64,000 nucleotides of DNA from Cynocephalus volans (GCF_027409185.1 NC_084474.1:29140382-29204381); one strand, 5' to 3'; positions 1 through 12,830 are shown, counted from the stretch's first letter. The notes: generated by a model from the sequence alone, not told the origin. Made by a program: numbers and translations.

Positions 1-344
1 CATCATTTGGATTTTCTACTGTGGGACAGGCAGTGGGGGGATCAACTGCAAATTTTTAAAAAGTGACATAGTCCTCTTTATTTTTAAAGACAATCTCTGA
101 GCTAGCATGAGGTGGATGTACTATAAGATGAAAAAAGATTGATACCTGGGAGACTAGTTAGGAATCGGTTAAGGAATACAGATAGGATAAGGTCCGGGAC
201 TGACCTTAAACAGGGATGGTGAGGAAGGGGAGGAGGGTTTAGATTCCCTGTGGCAAACAGTTAACATTTAAGTGTCTCCAAGTTTTCCAGCTCCCAGCAC
301 GAGTTATAATAGCAGGTTATAATAGCCTCTCTCTTTTTTCTTCA

Positions 345-745
345 AGGGTCATTGTATTAGTTGAGGTAACTTGAACTTCTGTAATAAACCTTGTGTTTCA
401 GTGGTTAATAGAGTAGACATTTATTTTTTGTTTATATGAGAGTTCAGTGTGTGTGTGTTCAGTGCAGTGATTTGGGGATCCAGACTCTCTCTATACTAGG
501 AACTTGGAGTTTTCTGCATCCAGCTGGCGGTTGTGGAAGAGAATGAACACAGAGAAGGCATACCCAAGAAGTGACACACCTCACTTCCATTCACATTCAG
601 TTGGGAGCCAGTCACATTGCTCTGTCTGTATACAAAGAGGGCTGGAACATGTAACCCCTAGCTGGGCAGTCACTCCACTGGCATTTCTATATCATGGAAA
701 GAGAAGCACAAATTTTGCTGAATAGCTATTTCTACCATATTTTGC
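345..745 (-). repeat. Mammalian interspersed repeat, family unresolved
   Basis: The stretch has the order of landmarks of a common old placental repeat: a TTATTTTT-rich start near 420, CATCCAGC near 518, an AGAAGGCA block near 554, and GTGACACACCTCACTTCC near 572-590 followed by a CACATTCAGTTGG block. I recognise the pattern but cannot assign it firmly to an LTR or hAT family, and orientation is provisional. Confidence 0.45.
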
Positions 746-2711
746 CTTCCTGGGGACATGTGGGAAAACCTCAACCTCAGGAGACAACCTGAATCCGACC
801 CGGTCACTGCATCCATCTCAAAGTCCAGGTTCTATGGGTGATGCTAAGTCTCTTCCCTGACCCCTCATTAAGTATGGATGTGTCCCCTCATTGTCCAGAA
901 ATGTTTGTACTAAAAGGGAGATTATTGGCCTCCCACTATACAGTGATGCATCAAGTCTGGAATAAATGCTTTCAAAATTGCCATTTAGAAAAGGGAAGAA
1001 TGGGAGACAGAGAACAGTCATTGACCGTTAAGTAGTAATGTCTAGTGAATCCTGTTAAAGTCCCCCTGTCCTGGCAGTAGTGAGAATTCCTTTATTAGTC
1101 CCTGGCTGTGCTATCTTGGGAGAACTCCTTTGTTTATTGTTCTGTGCAGCCCCGGCCACCCTCTGGGAGGCGTTTCAGTGTCCATTATTCTCCATGGCCA
1201 CATCCAAAATGGATGTTGGGAAGTAGCTCTTCTTGGAACTTATTACTTTCTCAGCCTCCTTTTCCCAGTCAAAGTCTTGGTATCTAGAGGTTCTCTCATT
1301 CATTCATTTGTTCATTCTTAGGCCCGACTTTTAATTTCTTTGAAAATACAATTCCCTCAAAATCTTCGTAAGTTACTCAACTATTTGCTTTCTGTCAATT
1401 ACACGGCTAAGTTCAATGAAAGTTCTTTCCTGTTCATAGTTCTTGAAGATGCTTTATTTCTTTGCTCATGAATCCACCACCTGTGTCTCAAGTGGTTACT
1501 TTAGGGTCATCTGAAAAATAGGCTTGGGTGGTTAGGTGACTTCAGTAATCAGATATTTGCTGCAAGGCTGAGTCGATTTGTCTAACTCGGAAGTCATAAT
1601 GGGCATCTGTTACTCAGAGCCTTTTTCATTCCTCACCCAGCTGTGGACTGCTCCAGATTTATAAAGTCTTACATTTTTAGACTTTGGCTCTTTCCCCTTA
1701 TCTCTGTTCTCAAAGCAGCAATTTTTTCTTTAGGTCATCAATTATTTTATAATACCTTGCTAGAGGCAGTGTGGAGCAACCATCACACACTAAAATTCTG
1801 GCTCTTTCCAAACATGTCCTCTAGAGTTAGAGATCTCTCTTCTAAGTTAGGGCAGGTTTGCCAGGGCATAACAGGGTTCCAGGCCTTCCGTCTTCTTTAC
1901 CTGTTTCTTTGCTGACAGTCGATGCCATGTATGAGTATTTAGATTTTTGCAAAGGCAAAAATACCCCCTTCAAGGTATTAGTTTCGGAATGTTAGCGATT
2001 TGACATAATAAAAGTGTATTTCTCACCCACATAACAAAAGAAGAGAGAGAGCACAGAAGAGGCGCAATCATTTCTTAAACATCTTGGCTGAGATGTGACA
2101 ACAACATGTCTGCTTATATTCCACTGATGAGAATAGTAAATAACACCCCCTAGATGCACCTTCTCTCACTAGTTCATCTGTGCTATGGACATCTCTCCCA
2201 CCCCACTCCTGTCTTCTCTTTGGCTCCACCCAGACCTCTGGAACATCTTCCATTATTCCCTAAAGCATCACTATTACAAGGCTCTTGTATATAGCAGACT
2301 CTGGCTGAGTGCTTTGGGATAAAGGATGGTAATTATAGCATAGACAAGAAACTAATTCTAATTAAATGTTAGATATCATTGCTGCTAGAAATGTATTTTT
2401 CTCACCAGCCTATATCTCAACTGGGACCGAGATACCAACCATTTGCTAGGTCTCTCTCTTCCTCCAGACCCTTCTTTCCATCTCTTCATCCAGAATTTCC
2501 CCAATATCCTTTCTCAAGGTGCCAGTGAATGACTCCAACAGTCAGAGGTAGTTCATTACGCAGAGCAATCTAACTCTTCGTTTGTCTCGGACTCCCACAA
2601 GGGCATTTGCTTGTAATAGCCAAACAGTCAATTCTGGTTTATTCTGAAGCAAAGAAGCAGTTCTTTCACTAAGAGGACTTATTGCTTCTCATAGTCTAAC
2701 CGGCTCAAAAT

Positions 2712-2850
2712 TGTAGACAGCTTTTTAAAAACAAGCACTCAGCAAATACTTATTAAGCAATTTTCAGATGTAAAGCACTCTTCTAGGTCACAAGATTGAG
2801 CTTAGTTCTTACCCTCACGGGGATTACATTCTATCTGAAAGCAAACATGG
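2712..2850 (-). repeat. L2 LINE 3' fragment, antisense
   Basis: The segment reads as the reverse complement of the L2 3' end. It begins with the 'AAATACTTATTAAGCA' block and continues through 'GCACTCTTCTAGGTCA', then 'TTACCCTCACGGGGATTACATTCTA'-like text, all diverged from consensus. Confidence 0.55.
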
Positions 2851-3634
2851 AACCCCCAGACTCCCTCAAGTGCTCATTACAGTGAGTCTGCCTAGGACCA
2901 AACGACTGATGATGCTTTGGGTTATGAACTATTTTGAAAGGAAAGGCGAGGAGCAGCATGTGGGCTGCAGTGTGCTAAAGTGGGGGAGCTGAGACGTTAT
3001 GCCACCATTATTCTTTAGAGAAAATGTCATGCTCTGCTTCTGGTTACCTGGTTTATTTTTTGCAAATTCCAGGACTTGAGCTATTTGGTTCTTTTTATAC
3101 TCTGCTTTCCTATTTTCTAACAGTTCCTATGGAAGATCAGCCAGGTAGGGGAACGTGGCATCTAGAGAGAATGGAGCAGATGACAGATGGCAGCCTCAGT
3201 AGGCAGGAAGTTAAACAAGAGGAATATCAGGGGATGTCCTGGACGAATATAGGAAGGGGTGTGTGGGAGCAGGCAATGTTTGGAGATTCAGACAGGTAGG
3301 GGCAGGCAGAGAAGGGCAGGATTAGCATGGTCCAGCCCCAGAGGCTCACAAGTCTATGGTTTGTGTGGACATAGTGTTTAAGAACAGGTTTCTCTTAAGC
3401 AGCTAGCAGGGGTACACCCAGTTTAGACATCTGTATTCTCAGGAAAATCTGGTGATGGTTACATTATCAATGAAGGGATCCAGGCACAAAGGACAGGACC
3501 ATTTCTTATGCCATCACCAAACTACCAACCCCTCTTTCCTGGATTTCCACTAAGCTTACTGACTGGATTCTTAGCTTCTTTTCTTGTCCTCTCAATTAAT
3601 TTTGCACTTTGCTCTTTTTTACAAAAAGCAAATC

Positions 3635-4262
3635 GGATCCTGTCACTCATCCAGCTGAAATCTTTGAATGATTTCTACTCTTCTTAGGCTAAGGACCTAA
3701 CACTCTTTAACTGGGGTGTTACTGTATTCCTGCTCCATTTCCCAAAGCATCATTAGAGTGAGGCTGTTGTCCATCACCGGCTCTGGTCAGTCTGGCCCCT
3801 GTCCACCAGCCTCGTCTCAGGCACCACACCTGTTGTTTTGAGTCCATCTGAGGTGTGCTGGAGTTTCTTGCCAGGACGCTTTCACACTTAGTTGCTTGGG
3901 ATGTTTTCTCTTCCCACTTTCACCTAATAAGTTCTTACTCGTGCCTCTGATCTCAGGTTAAAAGTACTTGCTCGCAGAAGTCTTCTTGACTCTCAGAGCA
4001 GGGCAGGTGTCCCATTATACTCTCTCCTAGTGCCCTGTATTCTTCTCTGAGGCATGTACCCAAATCTAACTTTAAAATTATCGGCAGCTACTCCTTTAAT
4101 AGCCACTTTTTTTGCACTAATATCAGCACCCTGTGTGAGAATGTAAGCTTAATAAAGGCAGGGGCTTATTCACTGCTATATCCATAGCACCTGCCACAAC
4201 CCCACGCACATAGCAGATGCTCACTATTTATTTGTTGAATAAATGAGTGAAGGACTGGATGG
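3635..4262 (+). repeat. L2 LINE, sense, with 3' end
   Basis: About 630 bp of L2 in sense orientation. It starts with the ATCCTGTCACTCATCC block and passes through the 'TCTTCTTGACTC' region. It ends in the diagnostic 3' tail: AATGTAAGCTTAATAAAGGCAGGGGC, then TATCCATAGCACCTG, CATAGCAGATGCTCA and TTTGTTGAATAAATGAGTGA. It is an old, diverged, non-coding relic. Confidence 0.8.
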
Positions 4263-4662
4263 AGCTGAGGACTAAGTTAAGTTCTAGGTCATAAAATAGA
4301 ACCAGGAGCCCGTTTACCAAGAACTGCTGCCCAGGGTAGGGCAGAATAGGACCAGGGCAAGTTCACCTGAAGGCGAACTGCCAAGCCATGGTCCTGCACT
4401 GTTTACACTCATGTACTCTTTACATTCTCCTTGACAAGGACCAGGATAGTCCTAGAATCTGCGAGGGAGTAGAATTTGTAAGTGGAGGCCCAGGGACTAA
4501 CACTGGTGGGAATGGAGGTGGCTGGTGGATAGAATACTGTATAGACAAGGTAGAACATGGTGCTGCCAATAGAATTTTTCTCTCATCCTTATTAAGAACA
4601 TAACTTATTTCTTATTGAAGAACAGAACTCAGCCTCCTAACTTCATAGGAAGTTGTTTATAG

Positions 4663-4858
4663 CAATGCTTTCCAATAGAACTTGATGTGATGATGAAATT
4701 TGTGTCTGTGCTTTCCAGGACAGTAGCCACTAACCACAGGAGCTATCGAATACTTGAAATGTGACTTGTAAGGCTGAAAAGTTAAATTTTAATTTATTTA
4801 AATTAGATTTGAATTTAAATAGCCACATGTGGCTAGTGGCTACTAGTAGATAGTGCAG
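4663..4858 (+). mobile_element. hAT-Charlie type MITE (MER3-like)
   Basis: The element opens with CAATGCTTTCCAATAGAAC and ends TAGTGCAG. It contains internal AGCCACATGTGGCTAGTGGC and an AT-rich ATTTAAATTTAAAT-like core. This order matches a common non-autonomous hAT element. The family label is from memory, and I could not see a clear 8 bp duplication. Confidence 0.65.
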
Positions 4859-6149
4859 GCCTAAACTATTACTAGCATGAGCTACTTTAGGAAATCCTGA
4901 GTTTCAAAAGCAGTATCGTTTAAATTAGAGAAATAGCTATTTACAAACTCTGATTTACCATATATAAACACGTAAGGAATCTCTAGTGCCCAGTGCCCGA
5001 TCTTACTCTGATGAGTATCACCTGGATACATCCTCTTGCATGGACTTAAATGCACTGTTTCTTGACTCTAACCATAGGTAATGTCCTTTATTGAAGGCAT
5101 TTCTTCTTTACATGAGTGGTACAAAGCATAAAGCATTATATAAATGTAGATAGAACACTATCTTGGTAGAAATCTATGTAATAATAAACGCTGTCTCAGA
5201 CTCACTTTTCCCAAAAAAAGACTTTTTTTTGGTACCCTCACCTCTTCTTTTCTCTCTCTCCTCTAACTGTTTTTGTTTCCTTTCTAACCTCTAAAACTAC
5301 AGACCCAATACTATCCTTTAACACGTTCCTTTATTTTTGCATTTTGATTTCTTTTCCCTTGTGCTTATTTACTTAAGCTGTTTTATCAGTTCAGATGATT
5401 AACAAAAAAGAACAGAAAAAATGGTTCAGATCATTAACAACAACAAAAATCTCTGAAATGATAGCTTTTGGCATGCCAATTGACAGATTTGGGGGATTTA
5501 TGAGATATAATAGTTTCAATATTAATTATTGAATTAATAATGTGAAAAATGTAAGGGAAAGTATTATCCTGGGTTTTTTCTCCAGTTATCACCTAGATAA
5601 CATTATAGTTGCTCTTAATCCTTTGAAAATGCATATTTGTCTGACTCTTGAATTCTTTGCCTTGTTCTTCACAAATAAAAACCTTTCCAGTGAGGTAATA
5701 CCAGAAAAAGAACAAGGTGTTGAGAGGCAAAATTCTGAAATATGATGGTAAGGTAACATTTAAAATGCAGGGGTCTATCTTTACTCCTTTTTCTCTAGTC
5801 TGAACAGCTTAGAACAAAAGTGTCTAGGGGCTTTCATGCTAAATGTCTCCAGTTCATAAAATTATGATTATTAATCAGACTGTCATTAAATATTAATTTA
5901 CTTTTGAGATAAATGTCATTTTAAATTTGGAATCCTAGTTTTTTCTAAATCTAAGGAGAGCATTTTCATTAGGCTTTGTACAAAGAGTGCATATAGAAAG
6001 CTTAGAAGCTACTTATTAAACTTCTGGTTTCAGACCCAGTAAAATTCTTAGTTTCCAGCACTGTAAACATAGTCTGTAATCATACATATGCAGCTATTTC
6101 AGAGTATTGCAGTAAGAGTTTTTGACATTTTTTTTTTAATCTAGGGAGC

Positions 6150-6245
6150 CATTTTCATGTAGGCGTTTTATAACACTTGGAATATAGTACTTGATATGTA
6201 GTAGATTCTCAATAAATATCTGTTGAATGAATTAATAAATTAATA
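6150..6245 (+). repeat. L2 LINE 3' tail
   Basis: TACTTGATATGTAGTAGATTCTCAATAAATATCTGTTGAATGAATTAATAAATT is presented here in parts only: the GTAGTAGATTCTCAATAAAT block and the following TGTTGAATGAAT block are the classical L2 terminus. The upstream part is too diverged to delimit. Confidence 0.65.
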
Positions 6246-6654
6246 AAACGTCCAAGAGTTTTTAAGATTCCAAATGTGGCTAAGGCTATAGATCCCAGAA
6301 ATCAAGATTGTATTCCACAAAGCCCCATGAATTAAAATATCCAGGTCATTTGCTGGTATTTTATATTAGTTTTTCTTCCTTTACAGCAATATGTTTAAAT
6401 CCGGTATAAAACTTCAACAAGGTGCTAGCTAACTAAATATTCAAGTCCGTAATATTATCTGTGCCTACCAAACATATACCAGAAGTACAAATATAAAAAT
6501 TCCTGTAATATTCTTTGATATAATCCTGTGGGTTTCTGGAGGGCAAGGGCTACTTTACCCAATTTTGTATCCCCTGCACTCAATATATAGTGATAGCCAA
6601 CTAACACATTGTTTTGGAAAGAAGAGAGGGAATGAGGAAGGAGTAATGGATATA

Positions 6655-6735
6655 TATCAGTATTTCGTATTTATATATATATATTTTTTTCTTTTTTTTT
6701 CGTATTTTTATTTTTCGTATTTATATTTTATGGTC
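6655..6735. repeat. AT/T-rich low-complexity tract
   Basis: A TATATATATA run is followed by two long T runs and three copies of TTCGTATTT. It is simple-sequence DNA of no evident function. An open frame through it (6565-6789) is compositionally driven. Confidence 0.8.
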
Positions 6736-7431
6736 TTTTCCCATTCTAACCATTATTGGAATAGTGGAAATTACAGACTTAAGTTGTAGCCAGGAATCAT
6801 TAATAATTAGGTTCAACCTGTCAGTATTTATAGATTTAACCGGATATGAGTTAGTCAGATTACTCTTGCTTCACATTTGTTCTCTTCCACTGTTTTAATT
6901 TTATATTTATTTTTGGTGCTTTCAGGAAGCAAGGTCAATGGAAAAAACTTGGGTTCAGGAGCAGGATCCTTGGCTACTAGCCCTGATGCTGAATAGACCC
7001 TGAGGAGTTTGTTGAAATCCACCAGTGCTATTTGCCCAGCTAGATTGTACCCCTTCCAAATACTGTGCATTTTATATTTTTACAGTTTAAAATATTTTAA
7101 GCATCTATCTTGACCACAAATCTTGAGTACTAAGACTAATAGCATTACTTCTGAAAGTCACACACTAAAACTTATGCTTAGTTTTAAAATTTTAGGGCTG
7201 CAAAAACAATCGTCAATCCTACCATCTCTGTCCTTAAGAAAATTACAAGTAATTGATTTTATACATGCCAGTTAGGCTAAGGGGTGGACATAATGTTACA
7301 GGAATTATTTTGGGTTCCCTCTTTGCTTTAGTATTATGCTAGGAGGATTACTCAATATTGATCCCATATTTCCATTTATTTATTGTTCTGAGGTATCCAG
7401 AATCATGCAATTAAAGGAAAATCCCCAATGT

Positions 7432-7665
7432 CTTATAAGGTTAAGAACATGAATTCTGGATTAAGAAAATGTTGCATTGGGATCCTGGAGCCAGCACTTA
7501 GTAGTTGTGTCATCTCGAGCAAGGAACTTACCTTTCTGAACCTCAGTTTCTTTATCTGTAAATAAAAGATAATACCCACACAAAGATGCATTGAGAAATA
7601 ATGAGAATTAAATGGAATAAGCACAGTGGCTGCATAAAATAATCACTCCATATTTAGTAGATGAT
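7432..7665 (+). repeat. MIR SINE, sense
   Basis: The central MIR signature is present: AGTTGTGTCATCTCGAGCAAGG, the CTTACCTTTCTGAACCTCAGT block and TTTCTTTATCTGTAAA. It is followed by the GAGAATTAAATGGAATAAGCACAG part. Confidence 0.85.
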
Positions 7666-8901
7666 AAAAAATGATAATTATTAGCAAAATTCGCAAAGCA
7701 AATGAGATCATAACTTTGGCTGTCCTTCAGATACTACTCCAAGAATATCCCTACCTTCTAGGAAATGTAAATTCTACTTATGGACATTTTTATCTTAAGC
7801 TGAAAAAAAATCCCATTGTAAATCCGCAGCCTGTTGTAACAGCTTATATTACACTGTCATGCTGTTTTATTATAATCCTGAGCACATGAGGTTTGAAAAG
7901 GTGGAAAAAAGTGCTTTAAATATCACCATCTCTAAATCCAAAATAGTTAATTCTTTCCTTGAAGGAAAAAACAATGAAAAAATAATGTAACAATATTAAA
8001 GAACTGAAAAAAGGAAAAAAATCATAATTTCACCACTCTTGGCCATGCTACACCTTTCAGTAAGAACAATAGCTACTATTTATTTTTGAATATTTTCTCC
8101 CTTGGTCCAAAGTCAGCATTCCCTATTATACTTTGCAACCATCATTTTTATCATTTTTCCACGTTGTTTTTCAAATTATTTATTTCAAAACCATCATCTG
8201 GTACAAACAAGTCAAATGAACTCAGGGCTTTAGTCAGTCCATCTGTGATCCCTAATTTTCACATTTTTATTTTACAAAATGTTGATGGAAATCAATGAGT
8301 TCATTTTCCTCACCAAATGCTTTGATATTTTCTTATCAAATTGTGCTAAATTATATTATTAGCGGTAAATTTAACATCAGAAGATTCATACATGCTGCAG
8401 ATCATCTCGTCCATCTGCCTTACATGCTTACCATTAATTATTTATTATTGTTGTAGCTCCTCAGCTTTCGACACAACAGAGACACGTGGAAGCTTGAGAG
8501 AGGGGGCAGGGGCAAGGGGAGGAATATTTATAAAGTGCCATACACAGATGGATGCTTGAAAAATGCTGTTTAATGGTCCTCGCTGATGACAAGGGTGGAT
8601 AGAAAACATTATTCATAATGGGTGTGGAGATGGTGTTGTCTTCAGTTCAAGGAACCTCTTCCCTTTTCTACTTATTAATGAACAGAAGAAAAATCAAGCA
8701 AACACTTTCTGATTTTTACGTTAGTTCCATTAATACTATTGATTTGTTAGAAACTGCTTTTTTCATGCTAGAATCTAAACCACATTATTTTGAATTCGAG
8801 TAGTCAGAGAAAGAAAGGAAGAAATGTACCTATGGATGTGGCTATGCTGAGTATCCGATGGTGAAATTTGGCAGTGGTCTGCTTTGAGTCTGAAGTTATG
8901 G

Positions 8902-9262
8902 TGTCTTAGTCCTTTCCAGCTGCTACTACATTATGCCATAGACTGAGCAACTTAAAAACAACAGAAATTTATTGCTCACAGTTCTGGAGGCTAGGAAGTC
9001 CATATCAAGGTGCTGGCAGGTTTGGTGTCTGGTGAGGGCCCCTTCCTCATAGATGGCAGCTTTTTGCTGCATCCTCACATGGTGGAAGGGGCAAGGCAGC
9101 TCTCCAGGGTGTCTTTTATAAAGACACTAATCCCATTCATGAGGACTCTGCTCTCATGATCTAATCACCTCCCCAAAGCTCCCACTTCTTAATACCATCA
9201 CCTTGGGGGGTAGGATTTCAACATATTCATTTTGAGAAGACATAAACATTCAGACCGTAGCA
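8902..9262 (-). mobile_element. Solo MLT1A-type LTR (ERVL-MaLR), antisense
   Basis: A 361 bp LTR lies in reverse orientation, with terminal TGTCTTAGTC at the left and GACCGTAGCA at the right, the expected TG...CA termini. Internal landmarks include ACAGTTCTGGAGGC, CATCCTCACATGGTGGAAGG and TTCATGAGGACTC. The polyadenylation signal is on the minus strand near 8966-8972. A perfect 5 bp target-site duplication TATGG flanks it at 8897-8901 and 9263-9267. No internal retroviral sequence is present, so it arose by LTR-LTR recombination. Confidence 0.88.
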
Positions 9263-9689
9263 TATGGCCACCTATGTATTATGATTAGAAAACATTGGGA
9301 AAGATTTCTACCTTTCACCTTAAACTATTTTCTAAATCCAAATACTTCTCTGCTTATATTTTCATTACAGAATTATTCCTTTAAGTCTTCACGTGGCGAT
9401 ATATATTATTTAGAGAGAGAAAACATTGTTGTTAAAGTGTATAAGCATAACTTTGGTGGAAAAAAAATGGACTCAGTAACTTTAATACTTAGTTTTCTTT
9501 TACTTTTCTTTAATCTCTTATTGATGGAAATTCCATCACGTTGGCTTTTCTGGCCTGCATATCTTTTCTAGGAGTGAGTGAGTGTAAGGTGAGAAATAGA
9601 AAATTTATTTCTGCAAAAATTTAAACTTAAGAAATTGACCAAAGTGAGCTTTTTTCTATTCCTCATCTGTCCAGTGGAAATGTGGATGA

Positions 9690-9838
9690 GTAGTATTCAC
9701 ACAGAAATCTCACAGAACCATAAAATCTCAATGGTAGAAGGCTCTTTGGAGGACATCTTGTCAACCTCCCCAACCACCTGTGTACCTGACAGGTGTCACC
9801 TGGGGTCAACTCGAACACTGCCAGCAGTGGCCTGTTTC
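9690..9838. repeat. Left half of an older SINE-like repeat split by an L1
   Basis: The text AGAACCATAAAATCTCAATG, followed by GGAGGACATCTTGTCAACC and CACTGCCAGCAGTGG, resembles an old mammalian SINE-type repeat. It is resumed at 10905 to about 11010 after the L1. Its last 52 bp (9779-9830) are duplicated on the other side of the L1 as the target-site duplication. Confidence 0.5.
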
Positions 9839-10904
9839 TTATTTATTTATTTATTTATTTTTATTAGCTCCCACATATAAGTGAGAACATACAGTATTTC
9901 TCTTTCTGGCTTATTTCAATTAACATAATTTTCTCTGAGTTCATCCATGCTGCTGTGAATGGTGGAATTTCCTTCCTTTTTACAGCAGAGTAGTATTTCA
10001 TTGTGTAAATATACCACATTTTCTTTATCCACTCATCTGATTATTGGCATTTAGTCTGGTTCCAACTCTTGGTTATTGTAAGTAGAGTTGCAATAAACAA
10101 GGGAGTACAGGTATTCCTTCGACATGAAGATTTCCATTCTTTTGGGTATATACCCAGCAGTGGATTGCTAGGTCATATGGCAGTTCTACCTGTAGTTGTT
10201 TGAGGAATCTGCATACCATTTTCCATAATAGCTGCACCATTTTGCAGTCCCACCAATAGTGTAGGAGGGTTCCTCTTTCTCTACATCCTCACTAATATTT
10301 GTTATTCTAAGTCTTCTTGATATTAGCCAGCCTAACTGGAGTGAGATGATATCTCAATGTGGTTGATTTGCATTTCCCAGATGCTGAGTGATGTTCAGCA
10401 TTTTTTCATGTGTCTGTTGGCCGTTCTTATATCTTCCTTTGAGAAATGCCTATTCAGCTCCATTGCCCATTTTTTAATTGGGTTACTTTTTTTGCTGTTA
10501 GATTGTTTGAGTTCATTGTATATTCTGGATATTAATCCTTTGTCAGATACATATTTTGCAAATATTTTCTCCACTCTGTTGGTTGTCTTTTCGCTCTGTT
10601 AATTGTTTCTTTTGCTGTGCAGAAGCTTTTTAGTTTGCTATGATCCCATTTGTTTATTTTTCCTTTTCTAACCTGTGCTTTTGGGGTCATATTCATAAAG
10701 TCTATGCCCAGTCCTACTTCCTGAAGTGTTTCCCCTATTTTTCTTTAACGAGTTTTATAGTTTCAGGATGTATATTTAATTCTTTAATCCATTTTGAGTT
10801 GAGTTTGGTATATGGTGAGAGATGCATGTCTACTTTCATTCTTCTACATATGGGTGTCCAATTTTCCCAGCACCATTTATTGAAGAGGCAGTCTCTTCCC
10901 CAGT
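9839..10904 (-). mobile_element. 5'-truncated L1, antisense (ORF2 C-terminal part)
   Basis: About 1.07 kb of L1 lies in reverse orientation. The 3' end is at the left, as a (TTTA)n tract at 9839-9863, and is followed by sequence complementary to the ORF2 3' end. CTCCCACATATAAGTGAGAA, CCATGCTGCTGTGAATGG, TTTGGGTATATACCCAGCAG and the TTTTCTCCACTCTGTTGG region are all recognisable. It is truncated at the 5' side near AGAGGCAGTCTCTTCCC. The reading frame is broken by stops on the minus strand, so it is dead. Open frames on both strands here (e.g. 10640-11089) are shadows of it. Confidence 0.92.
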
Positions 10905-11177
10905 TGTGCATACCTGAAAGATGGTCATCTGGGATCAACTTAAACACTTCCAGCAGTGGGTCTGGTGGTTTTTCGAGGTCGTACACTTGTTGGGCAGCAA
11001 TAATTACTGGAGAGTCTTATTTATTTATAATTTGTTATCTACCTAGTTCCAGAAAATCTAGCTCTTATTTTGAACCCAGGACTTGTTAAAATTGGTAACG
11101 AATGGTCAGAAGAACTTCTAAGTAAATGGAAGTTACCATAATAAACTAATTTTAGATGTTAACCAAAACATCTGACC

Positions 11178-11202
11178 AAAAAAAAAAAAAAAAAAAAAAA
11201 AA
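11178..11202 (+). repeat. A25 homopolymer
   Basis: Twenty-five consecutive A follow ATCTGACC. It could be the tail of a retrocopy covering part of 11020-11177, but I could not identify a parent sequence or a target-site duplication. Confidence 0.9.
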
Positions 11203-11379
11203 GCAAACAGGATACTAGTGCTTTGAAATTTATATTTCACTTACAATTCATTCTTTTGGGTAGTCTGCAAACATTTGTTAAGCACTCAAAATATGTGCCA
11301 CACTAGCTAGGAAACAAAGATGCAAATATGCATGAAGAGATGTTCATCACTTTTAAGTGACTCACAGTCAAGAAGGTGT

Positions 11380-11570
11380 TTCCATTTATAAACTCACTTG
11401 GCACCTTCTTCTCCATTGTAGCTTCTATCACAAGTGTAGTTAGCTGCTTGCATGCTTGTTTGTAGAATGTCTGTCTAGAATGTAAGCTCCATGATGCCAG
11501 AGATTATTCCTCATCAAAGCAGAGGTTCATAAATATTTGCTGAGTAAATGAATAAGAAAGAGTTGTAATT
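11380..11570 (+). repeat. L2 LINE 3' end, sense
   Basis: GTCTAGAATGTAAGCTCCAT, then GATGCCAGAGATTATT and ATAAATATTTGCTGAGTAAA, form the L2 terminal signature. Confidence 0.75.
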
Positions 11571-11847
11571 GATAATTATGATACAGTGAGAAAAGCATTG
11601 TAGTAGATAAAACAAACTTGTAACTCATTAAGTTGGGAGAAATTAACTCTCCCTGGAGAAGATATTTGTTCTCAACTTTGAATAATGAGTAAGAGTTTAT
11701 CACATGGAGAATGTGGAAAAGAATGTTTTATACATGGAAGTCATATTGAATTTGAGGAGTGGCAGGTAATGTGACGAGATAGGTAGAATGAGAGGAAAAT
11801 TATTTTTAAATAAATAAAATATATAAATATAATTTTTTACTTTTTCT

Positions 11848-12430
11848 TTCAACTAATATTTAAACATTCATTGTATGTCATTTAGAATACAATGATGAAT
11901 AAAATCAGACATGATCTCTGCCCTCAAGGAACTTAAGAGTCTAGTTGAGAGGATGGATATTAATCAAATAATCAAATTAATTTTCCCAACAAATATAAAA
12001 CTGATGTTGTAACAAGTGCTGCTATAGGTGAAAGGTAGCTGGTTTTATAAATTCTTAAAGTAGGAGGATTATCGTATAGTCCAGGGGGTTGGAAGGCACC
12101 AGTATGTGACCCTTGTCTTGATATCTGAAGGTGAAGAGGAAAAAGAAAAGAAGTGCAAATTTCCTGTGGCCGAGGGAGAATGGCATGTTGGAAAAATTGA
12201 AAGAAGAATCTAGAACAGAGAGTGAAGGCAGCAAGGTTCACAGAGATAAGAGGAGGACAGACCTTGCAGTCTTTGTATTGTACTGTGTCTTTATCCTAAG
12301 AGCTGGAAAGCCATAGAAGCATCTTCTACAAGAGGTGGCCTTGACCTGCTGGTGTGCGGGCTGCAGTGTGCAGAACTGACTGAGGGGTCCAGAGTGGAAC
12401 GAGGTAGCTGTCATTAAAAAACAGTGCTAG
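11848..12430 (-). repeat. L2 LINE, antisense, diverged
   Basis: The left end reads as reverse-complement L2 3' end: CATTCATTGTATGTCATTTAG, ATGATGAATAAAATCAGACA and TCTCTGCCCTCAAGGAACTT. The right part (AGAGCTGGAAAGCCATAGAAGC near 12299, then GCAGTGTGCAG) matches the upstream part of the element in the same orientation. The middle is too diverged to follow. Confidence 0.55.
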
Positions 12431-12654
12431 GGAAGCAGAGGGCAGTAAAGGACGTTCTGTGAAGTGCTCCTCTCTTCACAGGAGCACAATCAGGTTGTCT
12501 GGCTGCAGCCATTTCCCTTTACTGAAATGAACAAGATGTAGAAGATAATACTTCTCAGCTTGGTGTAGTTTGAATCAATATTTTGACATGGGGTAGACAA
12601 AGAAATAAAGCTTTTTAAAACTTTGACTAGAAGGTGAAAAGCAAAGAATAATGA

Positions 12655-12830
12655 GGTGAGGTGTAGTGGAAAGTGATGTGTCTAGACATCTACAGATCGG
12701 GTTCTAGTTCAAGCTCAGCAGCTACCAAGTGATGTTAGTCAAGTCATGTGGCCTCACTGGATCTCAGTTTTAAAAGGTGTAAGTAAGAAATGGGCCAGAT
12801 CATATATAAGCTCCTTTCTGATATGTTCTT
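12655..12830 (+). repeat. MIR SINE, sense
   Basis: Diverged MIR with GGTTCTAGTTCAAGCTCAGC, the AGTGATGTTAGTCAAGTCA block and CCTCACTGGATCTCAGTTTT. Confidence 0.65.

Noticed and set aside
10640..11089. 149-codon open frame on the + strand
   Set aside because: It is the antisense shadow of a truncated L1 ORF2 plus the older repeat beyond it.
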